Notes: a model not told the origin generated them from the letters alone. A DNA stretch of 58,923 bases from an uncultured Alphaproteobacteria bacterium (GCA_944391415.1 CALXTM010000011.1:1-58923); one strand, 5' to 3'; positions 1 to 8,400 are shown, numbered from the stretch's first letter. Made by a program: numbers and translations.

Positions 1-129
1 ATCTCCTTATTGCATTTTATATATAATAATTTAAAAATTTGCAAAAGGTATATTGCATTAATACCAATTTTAAATAATAATTTTCGTTTCCTGTTTTACA
101 TATTTATTCAATCCCGACATATAATTATT

Positions 130-315
130 ATGACTGATACATTTAATGAAATAAAAGAAGAATTAAAGATTTATTATCCCGATTTTACGGATGATGAATT
201 AACTGAAATGACTAACAAATTAATCCGTTTTTTCTATTTAGGAGCAAAGGCTGTTTATCATGCAAAGCAATCTGAAAAACAACTAACGGACATTAATGAC
301 ACTAAATCACCTTGA
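130..315 (+). CDS. Small hypothetical protein (61 aa) in the recombinase element
   Basis: I do not recognise this family. The reading frame is open from position 10, but the upstream part is AT-rich and unlike protein, so the ATG at 130 (residues MTDTFNEIKEELK) is the likelier start. The product is acidic in its first half (FTDDELTEMTNKL) and looks helical, with no signal peptide or membrane segment. A perfect 8-bp terminator hairpin follows directly, so the gene is probably the last one of a transcript coming from the left. It lies just upstream of a serine recombinase and probably belongs to the same integrated element; that is inference from position only. Confidence 0.6.
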   Translation: MTDTFNEIKEELKIYYPDFTDDELTEMTNKLIRFFYLGAKAVYHAKQSEKQLTDINDTKSP

Positions 316-323
316 ATACCTCA

Positions 324-356
324 AACCTCTGTAAATTTTAGCAGAGGTTATTTTTT
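324..356 (+). terminator. Intrinsic terminator after the 61-aa gene
   Basis: The arms aacctctg (324-331) and cagaggtt (342-349) are perfectly complementary around a 10-nt AT-rich loop, and a run of six T follows. It separates the small gene from the recombinase. Confidence 0.85.
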
Positions 357-536
357 AACTTCGTGACGTTAACGACAATAACTTTTTATAACCTCGTTCC
401 AATTGGGAATTAGGTTAACATTTTGAAATATCAGTAATTTGTTAGTAAAAAAATTGCAAGAAACTGAAAATAACTGCGTACTTTCCCAAAATAACACGAC
501 ATAATAAATGTAATGTAAAAACAAAGGAGTAACATC
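357..536 (+). other. Leader region upstream of the recombinase
   Basis: About 180 AT-rich bases without a gene. A good ribosome binding site (AAGGAG, 524-529) precedes the recombinase ATG at 537. I see no convincing promoter hexamers or attachment-site repeat here. Confidence 0.4.
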
Positions 537-2081
537 ATGTCTAAAAGAAATAAATATCAAAATATTGCAGATGAAGAATGTAAACAAGCCGTTATATTTG
601 CTCGAGTTTCATCGGAAGAACAAAAGAAAGGCGCTTCTATTGACGCACAGCTTAAAACGGTTATTGATTACTGCGATAATCATAAATTTAAGATTTTAGA
701 AAAATTCTCCATTGTAGAGAGCTCAACCCGCGGAGGTCGTCTGAAATTTAATGAAATGTTGGAATATGTCAAACAGCAAAAACACAAAACTGCTATTGTT
801 GTGAATTGTGTTGACCGGTTACAGCGAGGATATAAAGAATGTGTTGAACTTGATGATTTGCGCAAACAAGGAAGGATTGAGATACATTTTTATAAAGAAG
901 GTTTCTATTTGCATAAAGACAGTACCTCTTCTGATATATTGCGATGGGATATGGGAGTATTATCAGCTAAAATGTATGTAGGCTCATTAAGAGATAATGT
1001 CATCAGAAGCCAGGAATATAAAAGAGAAAACGGACAATGGCAATCTTGCGCTCCGGTCGGTTATTTAAATATATCCAAAACCAAAACGACTCCGGCAGAC
1101 ATTGTGATTGATGAAGAGAGAGCACCAAAGGTTAAAAGACTTTTCGAAGAATATGCCAAAGGCGGCCGAACCTTGCAAGACATTACCAATCTAGCCAGAA
1201 CCTTGGAATTATCTTCTAAAATGTGTCGTGTAAATAAAACAATCAGCCGGGCACAAATTCAAAATATACTGAAAAACACTTTTTATATTGGATATTTCAC
1301 GCAAAAAGGCAAAGTTTATAAACATAATTACCCGCTTTTTATTGATGAAGATTTATTCCGCATTGTCCAGGATACTATGACTGGAAGAAAACGGGCGCCA
1401 AGCAAATTATACTATGGTGATAAGCAATATATCTTTACCGGTTTAGTCAGATGTGGTTGTTGCGGCAGTTTAATGACTTGTGAGACTAAAGTAAAAGATG
1501 ACAAACATTCTTATAATTATCTTAAATGCAATAAATTACGCTCAAAATGCAGTCAAAAACCATTAAATGAAGCCAAAATCTTAAAACAGCTGGAAAATGA
1601 GCTTTGCTTACCTTTTGCCATCAGTGACGATATGTTGAAAAATATTAAGGCTGAAGTTAAAAAGCGGCTTAAAGAAGAAAATATCAATACAGCCAATCTT
1701 AAACGTGACATTACAATAAAGCTGCATGACCTTGACGAACAGATAAAAACCTTATTTCGTGGCTATATTCAAGGCAAATGTGATGAAAAAATGTATAATG
1801 AACTTAAAACTGAAATTGAATTGAAAAAAGAAAAGCTTCAAAAAGATATGGACAGATATCTTGAGATTGATACCGAAACAGATGAAATCTTGGCAAATAT
1901 CGCTGAAGTGGCTGCAAATGTTGGAAAATTCTTAAAAAGTCCGATTATTTCACAAAAAAGAGACATTTTGAAATTAATATTATCGGACTGCAAAACTGAT
2001 GGAAAAAACCTTTGTTTTTCAATAGCTAAACCGTTTGATAAACTGCTAAAAACGCCAGAAATTAACAAATGGTGCCGCTAG
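537..2081 (+). CDS. Large serine recombinase (site-specific integrase)
   Basis: Large serine recombinases insert or excise DNA elements through a covalent serine-DNA intermediate. The N-terminal resolvase domain (about residues 17-160) shows FARVSSEEQ with the nucleophile at Ser25 and the DRLQR arginine motif. A recombinase domain follows (about 170-285, starting APVGYLN), then a zinc ribbon (about 300-350) with a CGCCG pair and two further cysteines, then a Lys/Glu-rich coiled coil (about 375-440). The length of 514 aa is normal for the family. The ATG at 537 has AAGGAG 7 nt upstream. The last codons (Trp-Cys-Arg-stop) lie within the CCA end and acceptor strand of the opposite-strand tRNA-Thr gene, which suggests the integrated element ends there. 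Confidence 0.93.
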   Translation: MSKRNKYQNIADEECKQAVIFARVSSEEQKKGASIDAQLKTVIDYCDNHKFKILEKFSIVESSTRGGRLKFNEMLEYVKQQKHKTAIVVNCVDRLQRGYKECVELDDLRKQGRIEIHFYKEGFYLHKDSTSSDILRWDMGVLSAKMYVGSLRDNVIRSQEYKRENGQWQSCAPVGYLNISKTKTTPADIVIDEERAPKVKRLFEEYAKGGRTLQDITNLARTLELSSKMCRVNKTISRAQIQNILKNTFYIGYFTQKGKVYKHNYPLFIDEDLFRIVQDTMTGRKRAPSKLYYGDKQYIFTGLVRCGCCGSLMTCETKVKDDKHSYNYLKCNKLRSKCSQKPLNEAKILKQLENELCLPFAISDDMLKNIKAEVKKRLKEENINTANLKRDITIKLHDLDEQIKTLFRGYIQGKCDEKMYNELKTEIELKKEKLQKDMDRYLEIDTETDEILANIAEVAANVGKFLKSPIISQKRDILKLILSDCKTDGKNLCFSIAKPFDKLLKTPEINKWCR

Positions 2082-2144
2082 TAAGAATCGGACTTACGAC
2101 CCCACCCTTACCAAGGGTGTGCTCTACCACTGAGCTATAGCGGC
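2070..2144 (-). tRNA. tRNA-Thr(GGT)
   Basis: The minus strand folds as a full cloverleaf of 75 nt with encoded CCA: acceptor GCCGCTA/TAGCGGC, D-stem GCTC/GAGC, anticodon stem CACCC/GGGTG around TTGGTAA (anticodon GGT, threonine), T-stem GTAAG/CTTAC. The T-loop reads TCCGATT, so position 55 is C instead of the almost invariant T. The 3' end overlaps the last 12 bases of the serine recombinase gene on the other strand. A decayed second copy lies just upstream on the same strand. Confidence 0.92.
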
Positions 2145-2165
2145 ATAATAATTTTTGCTTTTTTT

Positions 2166-2253
2166 GCTATATCTTGGGGTGGGATCTTAAAGTCCTTTTC
2201 ACTTAGCCATCCCGTTACCAAGGGTTAAGCTCTGACCTCAAAGCTATAGCGGC
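2166..2253 (-). pseudogene. Decayed tRNA-Thr copy
   Basis: Read on the minus strand, this stretch starts like the neighbouring tRNA-Thr (GCCGCTATAGCT) and keeps the CCCTTGGTAA anticodon region, but the D-arm, variable region and T-arm are altered and no CCA end is present. The 5' GCTATA can pair with TATAGC at the far end, so it may still fold as a long hairpin. I read it as a degenerate duplicate in tandem with the intact gene; a cotranscribed leader made from an old tRNA is another possibility. Confidence 0.7.
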
Positions 2254-2278
2254 AAAGTTTATCAACCTTGCGAGACAC

Positions 2279-2307
2279 ACCTTACAAAACCCAAAAATAA
2301 AAATCAA
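2279..2307 (-). promoter_or_regulatory. Possible promoter for the tRNA-Thr pair
   Basis: On the minus strand TTGATT (2307-2302) and TAAGGT (2284-2279) are 17 nt apart and lie just upstream of the decayed and intact tRNA-Thr copies. The -10 match is poor, so this is tentative. Confidence 0.35.
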
Positions 2308-2392
2308 GGGATTTTTTTGTTATTTTGCTATTTTTTTATTTTTTGTGATATACAATATTTCAATTCATTATTTATTTATGAGGAATTTGTTG

Positions 2393-2545
2393 ATGAACAA
2401 CAATAATCGCCAAAAAAACAAGCCAAGATCCGAGTTGAGATTCGAACGCGAGGCCAAGGCTCTGCAAAAGAATTTGGAAAAACGCAAACAACAGCAGAAA
2501 AACCGTCAATTGCTAAAGGAGAAGCAGACTAATGGACAAGATTAA
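2393..2545 (+). CDS. Small basic protein upstream of murA
   Basis: A 50-aa, strongly basic, glutamine- and lysine-rich protein ([17 protein letters not shown], then [16 protein letters not shown]) that is probably one continuous helix. I chose the ATG at 2393 over the upstream start at 2345 because GAGG lies 9 nt before it. Its 3' end overlaps the murA start by 14 bases, so the two are probably translationally coupled. The function is unknown; an RNA- or membrane-associated role would fit the charge, but that is a guess. Confidence 0.65.
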   Translation: MNNNNRQKNKPRSELRFEREAKALQKNLEKRKQQQKNRQLLKEKQTNGQD

Positions 2546-3827
2546 AATTAGAGGCGGCAACGTCTTAAAAGGCAAAATTTTTATCAGTGGCGCCAAAAAC
2601 GCCGCCTTGCCGCTTATATGTGCATCGCTCTTGACGGATGAGACCGTTACCTTGACCAATATGCCGATGCTTTCTGATATTAAAGCAATGAATGCTCTGT
2701 TGGAACAGCTGGGTACTCAGATTAATGTTTTTGATGATTTTGTAGATGGCCACGCAACCAAGACATATTCTTATCGAACCAAAAAGCCCTCTAGCCTTAC
2801 GGCGCCTTATGACTATGTCAGGAAAATGCGTGCCTCTTACTATGTCTTGGGGCCGTTGCTTGCCAAATACGGCAAATGTGAACTATCTCTGCCGGGGGGG
2901 TGTGCCATCGGGGCAAGACCTATGGATATTCACCTTGCGTCATTGGAAAAAATGGGGGCTAAAATAGAGATTAAAAACGGCTATATCTATGCCGAGAGCA
3001 ATGGCAGACTCAAAGGTTGCCATATTATTTTTCCGGGGGTTTCGGTGGGAGCAACCTGCAATGTTTTGATGGCTGCCGTTTTGGCCGAAGGACGGACAGT
3101 GTTGGAAAACGCCGCCAAAGAGCCTGAAATCGGCGATTTGGCCAGAATGCTTAACGCCATGGGGGCTAAAATCGAAGGAATCGGTACTGCTGTTTTGACC
3201 ATTGACGGAGTTAGCAGTTTGCATGGGACCGTGCACAAAGTAATTGCCGACAGAATCGAGGCCGGGTCTTATGCCGTGGCGGCAGCCATTACCCGCGGCA
3301 AAATCGAGCTGATTAATGCCAAACCAGAAACATTGCGCCAACCACTGCATGTTTTGCGTGATATGGGCGTAAATATTGAGGAAACAGACAACAGCATTAT
3401 TGTTGATGCCATAGGCCGAACTTTGGTCGGTAAAGATATTATGACAGAGCCTTTTCCCGGTTTTCCGACCGATTTGCAAGCTCAATTTTTGGCTTTGATG
3501 CTGACGGCAGAGGGGGCGTCAATGGTAACCGAAACTATTTTTGAAAACCGTTTTATGCATGTGCCGGAATTGTTGCGCATGGGGGCAAATATCAATGTCC
3601 ACGGCCATGCATCGGCAATCGTGCGAGGAGTAAAGAAACTATCCGGAGCCCCGGTGATGGCAACCGATTTAAGGGCTTCTTTTGCACTGGTTTTGGCAGG
3701 ACTGGTGGCCGAGGGTGAAACCACAATCAACAGGGTTTATCACCTTGACAGAGGATATGAAAAATTGGAAGAAAAATTGAAATCTGTTGGTGCCGATATT
3801 ATAAGAATAACATCGGATGATGAATAG
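2532..3827 (+). CDS. murA: UDP-N-acetylglucosamine 1-carboxyvinyltransferase
   Basis: MurA carries out the first committed step of peptidoglycan synthesis in the cytoplasm, transferring enolpyruvate from PEP to UDP-GlcNAc. The 431-aa length is typical. Visible signatures are the N-terminal SGAKNAALP with the PEP-contacting lysine, the loop [11 protein letters not shown] with the catalytic cysteine that fosfomycin alkylates in sensitive enzymes, GFPTDLQAQ, and the C-terminal [13 protein letters not shown] segment. It overlaps the small basic gene before it and is followed after 20 nt by a lipoprotein gene, so the three are likely cotranscribed. Confidence 0.97.
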   Translation: MDKIKIRGGNVLKGKIFISGAKNAALPLICASLLTDETVTLTNMPMLSDIKAMNALLEQLGTQINVFDDFVDGHATKTYSYRTKKPSSLTAPYDYVRKMRASYYVLGPLLAKYGKCELSLPGGCAIGARPMDIHLASLEKMGAKIEIKNGYIYAESNGRLKGCHIIFPGVSVGATCNVLMAAVLAEGRTVLENAAKEPEIGDLARMLNAMGAKIEGIGTAVLTIDGVSSLHGTVHKVIADRIEAGSYAVAAAITRGKIELINAKPETLRQPLHVLRDMGVNIEETDNSIIVDAIGRTLVGKDIMTEPFPGFPTDLQAQFLALMLTAEGASMVTETIFENRFMHVPELLRMGANINVHGHASAIVRGVKKLSGAPVMATDLRASFALVLAGLVAEGETTINRVYHLDRGYEKLEEKLKSVGADIIRITSDDE

Positions 3828-3847
3828 ACATTAAAGGAGATATTAAA

Positions 3848-4243
3848 ATGAAAAAATTACTTATGGCTTTGGTATTGTTTGTGGCCGCCTGCAGTGGCCC
3901 CAAAGGCGATGAATTCAAAGTCGGATCTTATAAATTGGCAGAGCCGGCAAATGATACTCCGGTGATGCTTAATTTTTTTGATGACGGGCGTTTTAGCGGC
4001 AAAATCGTAAACAATATGATGGGAAATTATACGCTAAAGGCAGACTCAGGCATTGTCTTTTCGCCGGTTGCCACTACCATGATGATGGGGCCGCAAAAAG
4101 CTATGCAGGTCGAACAAAGCTTTTTGCAAACTCTGCCCAAAGTAACAACTTATCAAATGGATGGAAACTCTTTGGTATTGATTACCGATGACGGGACAAA
4201 AATGGTGTTTGAACCATATAGTAGCAATATATCAAATGACTAA
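3848..4243 (+). CDS. META-domain (HslJ-like) lipoprotein
   Basis: The first 15 residues form a lipoprotein signal ending in the lipobox VAAC, so the mature protein should be lipid-anchored from Cys15. The rest resembles the META/HslJ fold: a GSYKL strand, LNFFDDGRFSGK, a central NYTL segment, a methionine-rich TTMMMGPQKAM stretch, and a closing strand pair ending MVFEP. In the family the central part is usually TxMxC; the cysteine is absent here. HslJ-like proteins are envelope stress proteins of unclear mechanism. AAAGGAG lies upstream of the ATG. It sits 20 nt after murA and may share its transcript. Confidence 0.75.
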   Translation: MKKLLMALVLFVAACSGPKGDEFKVGSYKLAEPANDTPVMLNFFDDGRFSGKIVNNMMGNYTLKADSGIVFSPVATTMMMGPQKAMQVEQSFLQTLPKVTTYQMDGNSLVLITDDGTKMVFEPYSSNISND

Positions 4244-4276
4244 CATCAAAGGCCGCGCATACTCAATGGCCAGGCT

Positions 4277-5185
4277 TTAGTTTTTGAGCCCAACCAATGA
4301 TGCGGCAAATTCTGCGGCATCGAATTCTTTGAGGTCGTCTATGCCCTCACCCAACCCAATATAATATACCGGAAGTTTGGCTGCGGCGGCAACCGCAACC
4401 AAGACACCGCCTTTGGCACTGCCGTCCAGTTTGTTGACAATAAGGCCGTTAACGTCGGCAATTGTTTTGAATGTTAGGGCTTGATCAATTGCATTTTGCC
4501 CGGTGGTGGCGTCAAGACAAAGAAGCGTATGATGTGGGGCATCGGGTATTACTTTTTTGATAACTCTGATAATTTTTTTGAGCTCATCGGTTAGGTTGGT
4601 TTTGTTTTGTAAACGCCCGGCCGTGTCAATAAAGACTATGTCATCGCCTTGCTTTACGGCCTCGCTCAAACCGTCAAAACAAAGCCCGGCCGCATCTGCT
4701 CCGATGGATGCCGAATAGACACGCACATTGTTGCGCTCGCCCCAAACTTTGAGCTGCTCGACCGCTGCGGCACGAAAAGTGTCGCCGGCAATGAGGCTAA
4801 TTTTTTGATCTTTGAATTTGTGCGCTAATTTGCCTATGGCGGTGGTTTTGCCGGCACCGTTGACACCAACCATCAAAATAACATGCGGCTTTGAGGATAT
4901 GACAAATTTTTGCTCGCATGGTTTGAGAATCGCGGCAATATCGTTGGCCAAAGCCTGTTTGATTTCTTCCGGTGAGGCATCGCGGTTGATTTTGCGGGCA
5001 GAAAAATTTTTGATTATCTCAGCGGCTGCGCTGTAGCCGACATCAGCCTCAAGCAAAATTTCTTCCAGCTCATCCAAGGAGGTGGCATCAATCTTGCGTT
5101 TGCTAAAAATATCGCTGATGCCGCCGCCCAGTTTATCAGATGTCTTTTTGAGGCCCGAGGTAAATTTGCCAAGCCAATTAATCAT
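4277..5185 (-). CDS. ftsY: Signal recognition particle receptor FtsY
   Basis: FtsY is the membrane-associated GTPase that docks ribosome-SRP complexes at the Sec translocon. The 302-aa protein has the NG domain: a four-helix N domain (about 1-90), P-loop GVNGAGKTT, GDTFRAAA, DTAGR and the NKLDGSAKGG guanine-recognition region. The long acidic A domain found in Escherichia coli is absent, as is common in alphaproteobacteria. I place the start at the ATG at 5185, which has AAGGAG upstream and overlaps the end of mtaB by 8 bases; the frame extends further upstream but only inside mtaB. Confidence 0.95.
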   Translation of the reverse strand: MINWLGKFTSGLKKTSDKLGGGISDIFSKRKIDATSLDELEEILLEADVGYSAAAEIIKNFSARKINRDASPEEIKQALANDIAAILKPCEQKFVISSKPHVILMVGVNGAGKTTAIGKLAHKFKDQKISLIAGDTFRAAAVEQLKVWGERNNVRVYSASIGADAAGLCFDGLSEAVKQGDDIVFIDTAGRLQNKTNLTDELKKIIRVIKKVIPDAPHHTLLCLDATTGQNAIDQALTFKTIADVNGLIVNKLDGSAKGGVLVAVAAAAKLPVYYIGLGEGIDDLKEFDAAEFAASLVGLKN

Positions 5186-6221
5186 TGATGGTTTCTCCTT
5201 CTTTGCGCAAAATTTCGGCACGATGTTTCCTTTCGGCAACGGGGATTTGCGGCATTAATGCTGCCGGCGTACCGGGGCGCTCTGAATATGGAAAGACGTG
5301 CAAATGGGTAATGCCGGCCTCATGCACCAATTTGACAGTGTTGGCAAATTGCTCAGCCGTTTCGGTCGGAAAGCCGCAAATAAAATCGGCGCCGAATGTC
5401 GCCTCCGGCCTGATAGCGCGGATTTTGGCACAAAGATTGATAACATCTTCGCGGCTGTGACGACGTTTCATCCGTTTTAATATCATGTTGTCACCGGATT
5501 GAACCGAAAAATGAAAATGCGGAGCAATCGCCTTATATTGCCCAACCAAAGCTATAAACTCATCATCAATTGCGGCCGGATCAAGCGAGCCAAATTGCAA
5601 TGACGGAATATCGGGAATCGCCTCCAAAATTTCTTTGACAAGACCGCTGAACGAGGGCTGATATGAGCAGGCATCAACCCCGGTCAGGCATATCTCGGCG
5701 AACCCTTGCGACAAAAGCTCCTTAATTTGGTGAATAATCTCACTACTTGGAACCGAGCGATTATGCCCTCTGGCAAACGGGACAATACAATATGTGCAAC
5801 GATGATCGCAACCTTGCTGTATCTGGACAAAGGCACGCTGCCGCCCCTCGAATCCGGTAATAACAAAATCATCATGCCCGTCATAAGAAAAAATATCACC
5901 GACAATGCTCTTTTCTTGTAGAGGAGAGGTCAAAATATCAACAATCTGCGATTTTTCTTTGTTGCCCAAAACTAAATCGACCTCCGGCATGGCGGCAAAT
6001 TGTTGCGGATTAATCTGTGCGGCACAACCTGTTACCACAATACGAGCATTGGGGTTCTCGCGCCTTAACTTGCGCAAGGTTTGGCGACATTGACGCTCCG
6101 CCTCGGCGGTGACGGCACAAGTGTTGATGACAATAACATCATCAAACTGCGATAATTTTTCTTTGATTACCTCTGCTTCATAAGAGTTGATGCGGCAACC
6201 TAATGTAACTACTTTTACCAT
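5178..6221 (-). CDS. mtaB: tRNA t6A37 methylthiotransferase MtaB, lacking TRAM
   Basis: MtaB is a radical-SAM enzyme that converts t6A37 of ANN-decoding tRNAs to ms2t6A. The N-terminal MTTase domain starts VVTLGCRINSYE with the first of three cysteines for one Fe-S cluster; the radical-SAM motif CDHRCTYC follows at mid-protein. The start at 6221 is supported by GAGG 8 nt upstream. The protein has 347 residues and stops shortly after FPYSERPGTPA and a short basic helix, so the C-terminal TRAM domain of about 60 residues usual in this family is missing. The stop overlaps ftsY, leaving no room for a frameshifted remainder. Confidence 0.9.
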   Translation of the reverse strand: MVKVVTLGCRINSYEAEVIKEKLSQFDDVIVINTCAVTAEAERQCRQTLRKLRRENPNARIVVTGCAAQINPQQFAAMPEVDLVLGNKEKSQIVDILTSPLQEKSIVGDIFSYDGHDDFVITGFEGRQRAFVQIQQGCDHRCTYCIVPFARGHNRSVPSSEIIHQIKELLSQGFAEICLTGVDACSYQPSFSGLVKEILEAIPDIPSLQFGSLDPAAIDDEFIALVGQYKAIAPHFHFSVQSGDNMILKRMKRRHSREDVINLCAKIRAIRPEATFGADFICGFPTETAEQFANTVKLVHEAGITHLHVFPYSERPGTPAALMPQIPVAERKHRAEILRKEGETIND

Positions 6222-6363
6222 CTGAAAATCCTCATAATTGCCACAATAATAAGGACAAAAAAGCTCATACGCAAGTTTTAAAAACATTAATTATAAATTT
6301 ATTAAGATTTGTTGGTTAAAATGCTTGCAACAAATGACTTATAATTTGAAGGAGAAAATAATC

Positions 6364-7173
6364 ATGAAGTCTAAAGTTTTGTTGTCGTTGTTGGCCGGGG
6401 TTGCCTTGTTTGCCGCTGAGGCTAAGGCCGAAGATATTACAGCTCCGCTTTATTTGCCAAGCGAGTTTGAAACATTGTCTGATACATCACTGGCTTATCA
6501 GCGCACCAAATTTGAAGATTTTGGCGCAAAAGAAGATTTGATTGCCCGTGAAAAACTACTTATCGGATTTGGACAAGAAGCCGCCGTTATGGTTAATATC
6601 GGCAACCGCTTTAATACCAAATGGCTGACCAATCAAGATTATAACAACGAACACAACTTTGACTATGAATTGGGTGTAAAAAAGAACTTGCGTTTGTTTA
6701 ATGACTTGATGATGCAAATCGGCGCGTCATACTATACATTTAGCCCCCGCAGTTGGTATGGTCACAGCGGCGAGGCTAAAGACATGATCCGCAAGGCTTA
6801 TGGCAACACACGCTGGTATAAAGAACTGCGCGGCGAGGTCAAACTGGCCAAGGAACTGGAAGACGGCCTGACACCTTATGTATCGTTTGGGGTTGACGGA
6901 AATGTCGATGATGCCGACAGAGATTTGTATTACACCGCTTTTGCCGGCGTACACAAATTGGAATATAACTTTGCGTTTGATGCGGGTTTGCGCTATGAAT
7001 TTCAATTTGGCAGCGATGATGTCAGCGCTTGGTATATGCAAGGCTCGGCCGATTATTTCTTGACCGATAATATGACTTTGGGCGGATATTTGGATTATCA
7101 ATTTGCCGATTCATCTTATCGCGAAGTCGATTATGGCTATACAACCGAGTTAAGATTTAAGATCTTGTTTTAG
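6364..7173 (+). CDS. Outer-membrane beta-barrel protein
   Basis: A 269-aa exported protein with a clear signal peptide (KSKVLLSLLAGVALF, cleavage after AKA). The mature part alternates short amphipathic strands rich in Tyr, Phe, Asp and Gly (for example YFLTDNMTLGGYLDYQF) and ends in phenylalanine, the usual signal for insertion by the BAM complex. The substrate or function cannot be read from the sequence. I prefer the ATG at 6364 because AAGGAG precedes it and the signal peptide starts there. It is transcribed alone, with an intrinsic terminator right after it. Confidence 0.8.
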   Translation: MKSKVLLSLLAGVALFAAEAKAEDITAPLYLPSEFETLSDTSLAYQRTKFEDFGAKEDLIAREKLLIGFGQEAAVMVNIGNRFNTKWLTNQDYNNEHNFDYELGVKKNLRLFNDLMMQIGASYYTFSPRSWYGHSGEAKDMIRKAYGNTRWYKELRGEVKLAKELEDGLTPYVSFGVDGNVDDADRDLYYTAFAGVHKLEYNFAFDAGLRYEFQFGSDDVSAWYMQGSADYFLTDNMTLGGYLDYQFADSSYREVDYGYTTELRFKILF

Positions 7174-7189
7174 AAACATGTTGTAACCC

Positions 7190-7223
7190 AAAAAAGCTCC
7201 TTTGTAAAAAAGGAGCTTTTTTT
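7190..7223 (+). terminator. Intrinsic terminator of the barrel gene
   Basis: The arms aaaaagctcctt and aaggagcttttt enclose a short loop and end in a run of T. Confidence 0.9.
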
Positions 7224-7326
7224 AATTAAACAAACTCAAGACGCTTTGTGCCGACTGCGCGGCCAAAGACAAAGAGTTAAGCGCCAGTTGCTGACGCGTT
7301 TGCTGCGACAGATATTGGGCCGAGGG
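7222..7326 (-). pseudogene. Flagellin C-terminal remnant
   Basis: On the minus strand the frame 7320-7222 encodes 32 residues and a TAA stop: AQYLSQQTRQQLALNS, then LSLAAQSAQSVLSLFN. This is the typical C-terminal helix of alphaproteobacterial flagellins, with the terminal VLSLF motif. Four codons upstream the frame meets TAG, and nothing flagellin-like continues beyond it, so only the last part of a fliC-type gene survives. It is wedged between the terminators of the barrel gene and of the lactate dehydrogenase gene. It suggests that an ancestor was flagellated. Confidence 0.75.
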
Positions 7327-7375
7327 CTATGTCTCAATCCTTGAAACAACATCCTGTTGTATCCCTTTAAGTACC

Positions 7376-7415
7376 TAAAAAAGAACTCGTGCGGTCAATT
7401 ACTCCCGCACGAGTT
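7376..7415 (-). terminator. Intrinsic terminator of the ldh gene
   Basis: The arms aactcgtgcgg (7384-7394) and ccgcacgagtt (7405-7415) are perfectly complementary over 11 bp. On the minus strand the hairpin is followed by CTTTTTT, so it terminates transcripts leaving ldh. Confidence 0.88.
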
Positions 7416-7455
7416 TAGAATACCATATTACTTGTGAAGAAAAAGTTAGTTTATA

Positions 7456-8400
7456 TTATTTTTCCAACATAGCCAAGGCCTCGTCAGAGAACTTTTTCAT
7501 CTTGGCGACGCTGTCCTTAAACTTGGCACTTTCATCAGCATCGAGTTTGGGATGCAAAACATCATGCACACCTCTTTTGCCGATGACGGTAGGCATTGAG
7601 ATACAAACATCTTTGACACCGGCGATTTCGGAATGATGTGACGACACCGTCAAAATAGCATATTCATTGGTGGTGATGGCCTGACAAATGCGGCACAGGG
7701 CGCCTGCAATACCATAGAAAGTGGCACCTTTGCCATTAATAATTTTGTAGGCGGCATTGCGGACATCGTCATCAATACGGGCTTTGACCTCATCGGTCAA
7801 CGGACGGCCCAAATCTTCGCCCAGCTCTTTGAGCGGCAGAGTGCCTCCATCACCGTTGGACCAACACAAAACCTCGCTGTCGCCGTGTTCACCAATAACA
7901 TTGGCATGAACCGATTTGGGAGAAACGCCCAAATAATAGCCCAGGTCTGTACGGAAACGAGCCGTATCCAAAACCGTGCCACTACCAATGACACGCTCTT
8001 TTGGAAAACCGGATAATTTTAAGGCAACCTCGGTCATGATATCAACCGGATTGGTGGCGATAATAAGTGTTGCCGTCGGGGCATTGGCCACAACTTGCGG
8101 TATAATATCTGCAAAAATTTTGACATTGCGCCCCAACAAATCAATACGAGTTTCACCAGGTTTTTGGTTGGCTCCGGCCGTGATAATTACAACCTCGCAA
8201 CCGCACAAATCTTTGTAATCACCTGATTTGACCTTGTTGGCATAGGCAAAAGGCGCCGCATGGGCAATATCTGTGGCCTCGGCCCATGATCTTTCATGAT
8301 TGACATCTACTAAAGTAATTTTGCGGGCAACACCACGCATCATCAGAGCAAACGCCGTGGCGGCACCAACCGAACCTGATCCTATTATTCCTACTTGCAT
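7456..8400 (-). CDS. ldh: L-lactate dehydrogenase
   Basis: This 314-aa NAD-dependent 2-hydroxyacid dehydrogenase has the nucleotide loop GSGSVGAATA, the specificity loop AGANQKPGETR, TNPVDI, GTVLDTARFR and the catalytic histidine in GEHGDSE. The specificity position is Gln (NQKPGE), as in lactate dehydrogenases; malate dehydrogenases carry Arg there. It should therefore reduce pyruvate to L-lactate and reoxidise NADH, pointing to fermentation. The gene stands alone, with AGGAGG upstream of the ATG and its own terminator. A malate dehydrogenase remains possible but less likely. Confidence 0.9.
   Translation of the reverse strand: MQVGIIGSGSVGAATAFALMMRGVARKITLVDVNHERSWAEATDIAHAAPFAYANKVKSGDYKDLCGCEVVIITAGANQKPGETRIDLLGRNVKIFADIIPQVVANAPTATLIIATNPVDIMTEVALKLSGFPKERVIGSGTVLDTARFRTDLGYYLGVSPKSVHANVIGEHGDSEVLCWSNGDGGTLPLKELGEDLGRPLTDEVKARIDDDVRNAAYKIINGKGATFYGIAGALCRICQAITTNEYAILTVSSHHSEIAGVKDVCISMPTVIGKRGVHDVLHPKLDADESAKFKDSVAKMKKFSDEALAMLEK

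Noticed and set aside
2940..3485. 181-codon open frame on the minus strand
   Set aside because: It lies fully inside murA, which has all family motifs. The frame is a shadow of the coding strand.
7456..8400. Malate dehydrogenase for this gene
   Set aside because: The specificity loop has NQKPGE with Gln, as in lactate dehydrogenases, and the GEHGDSE pattern agrees.
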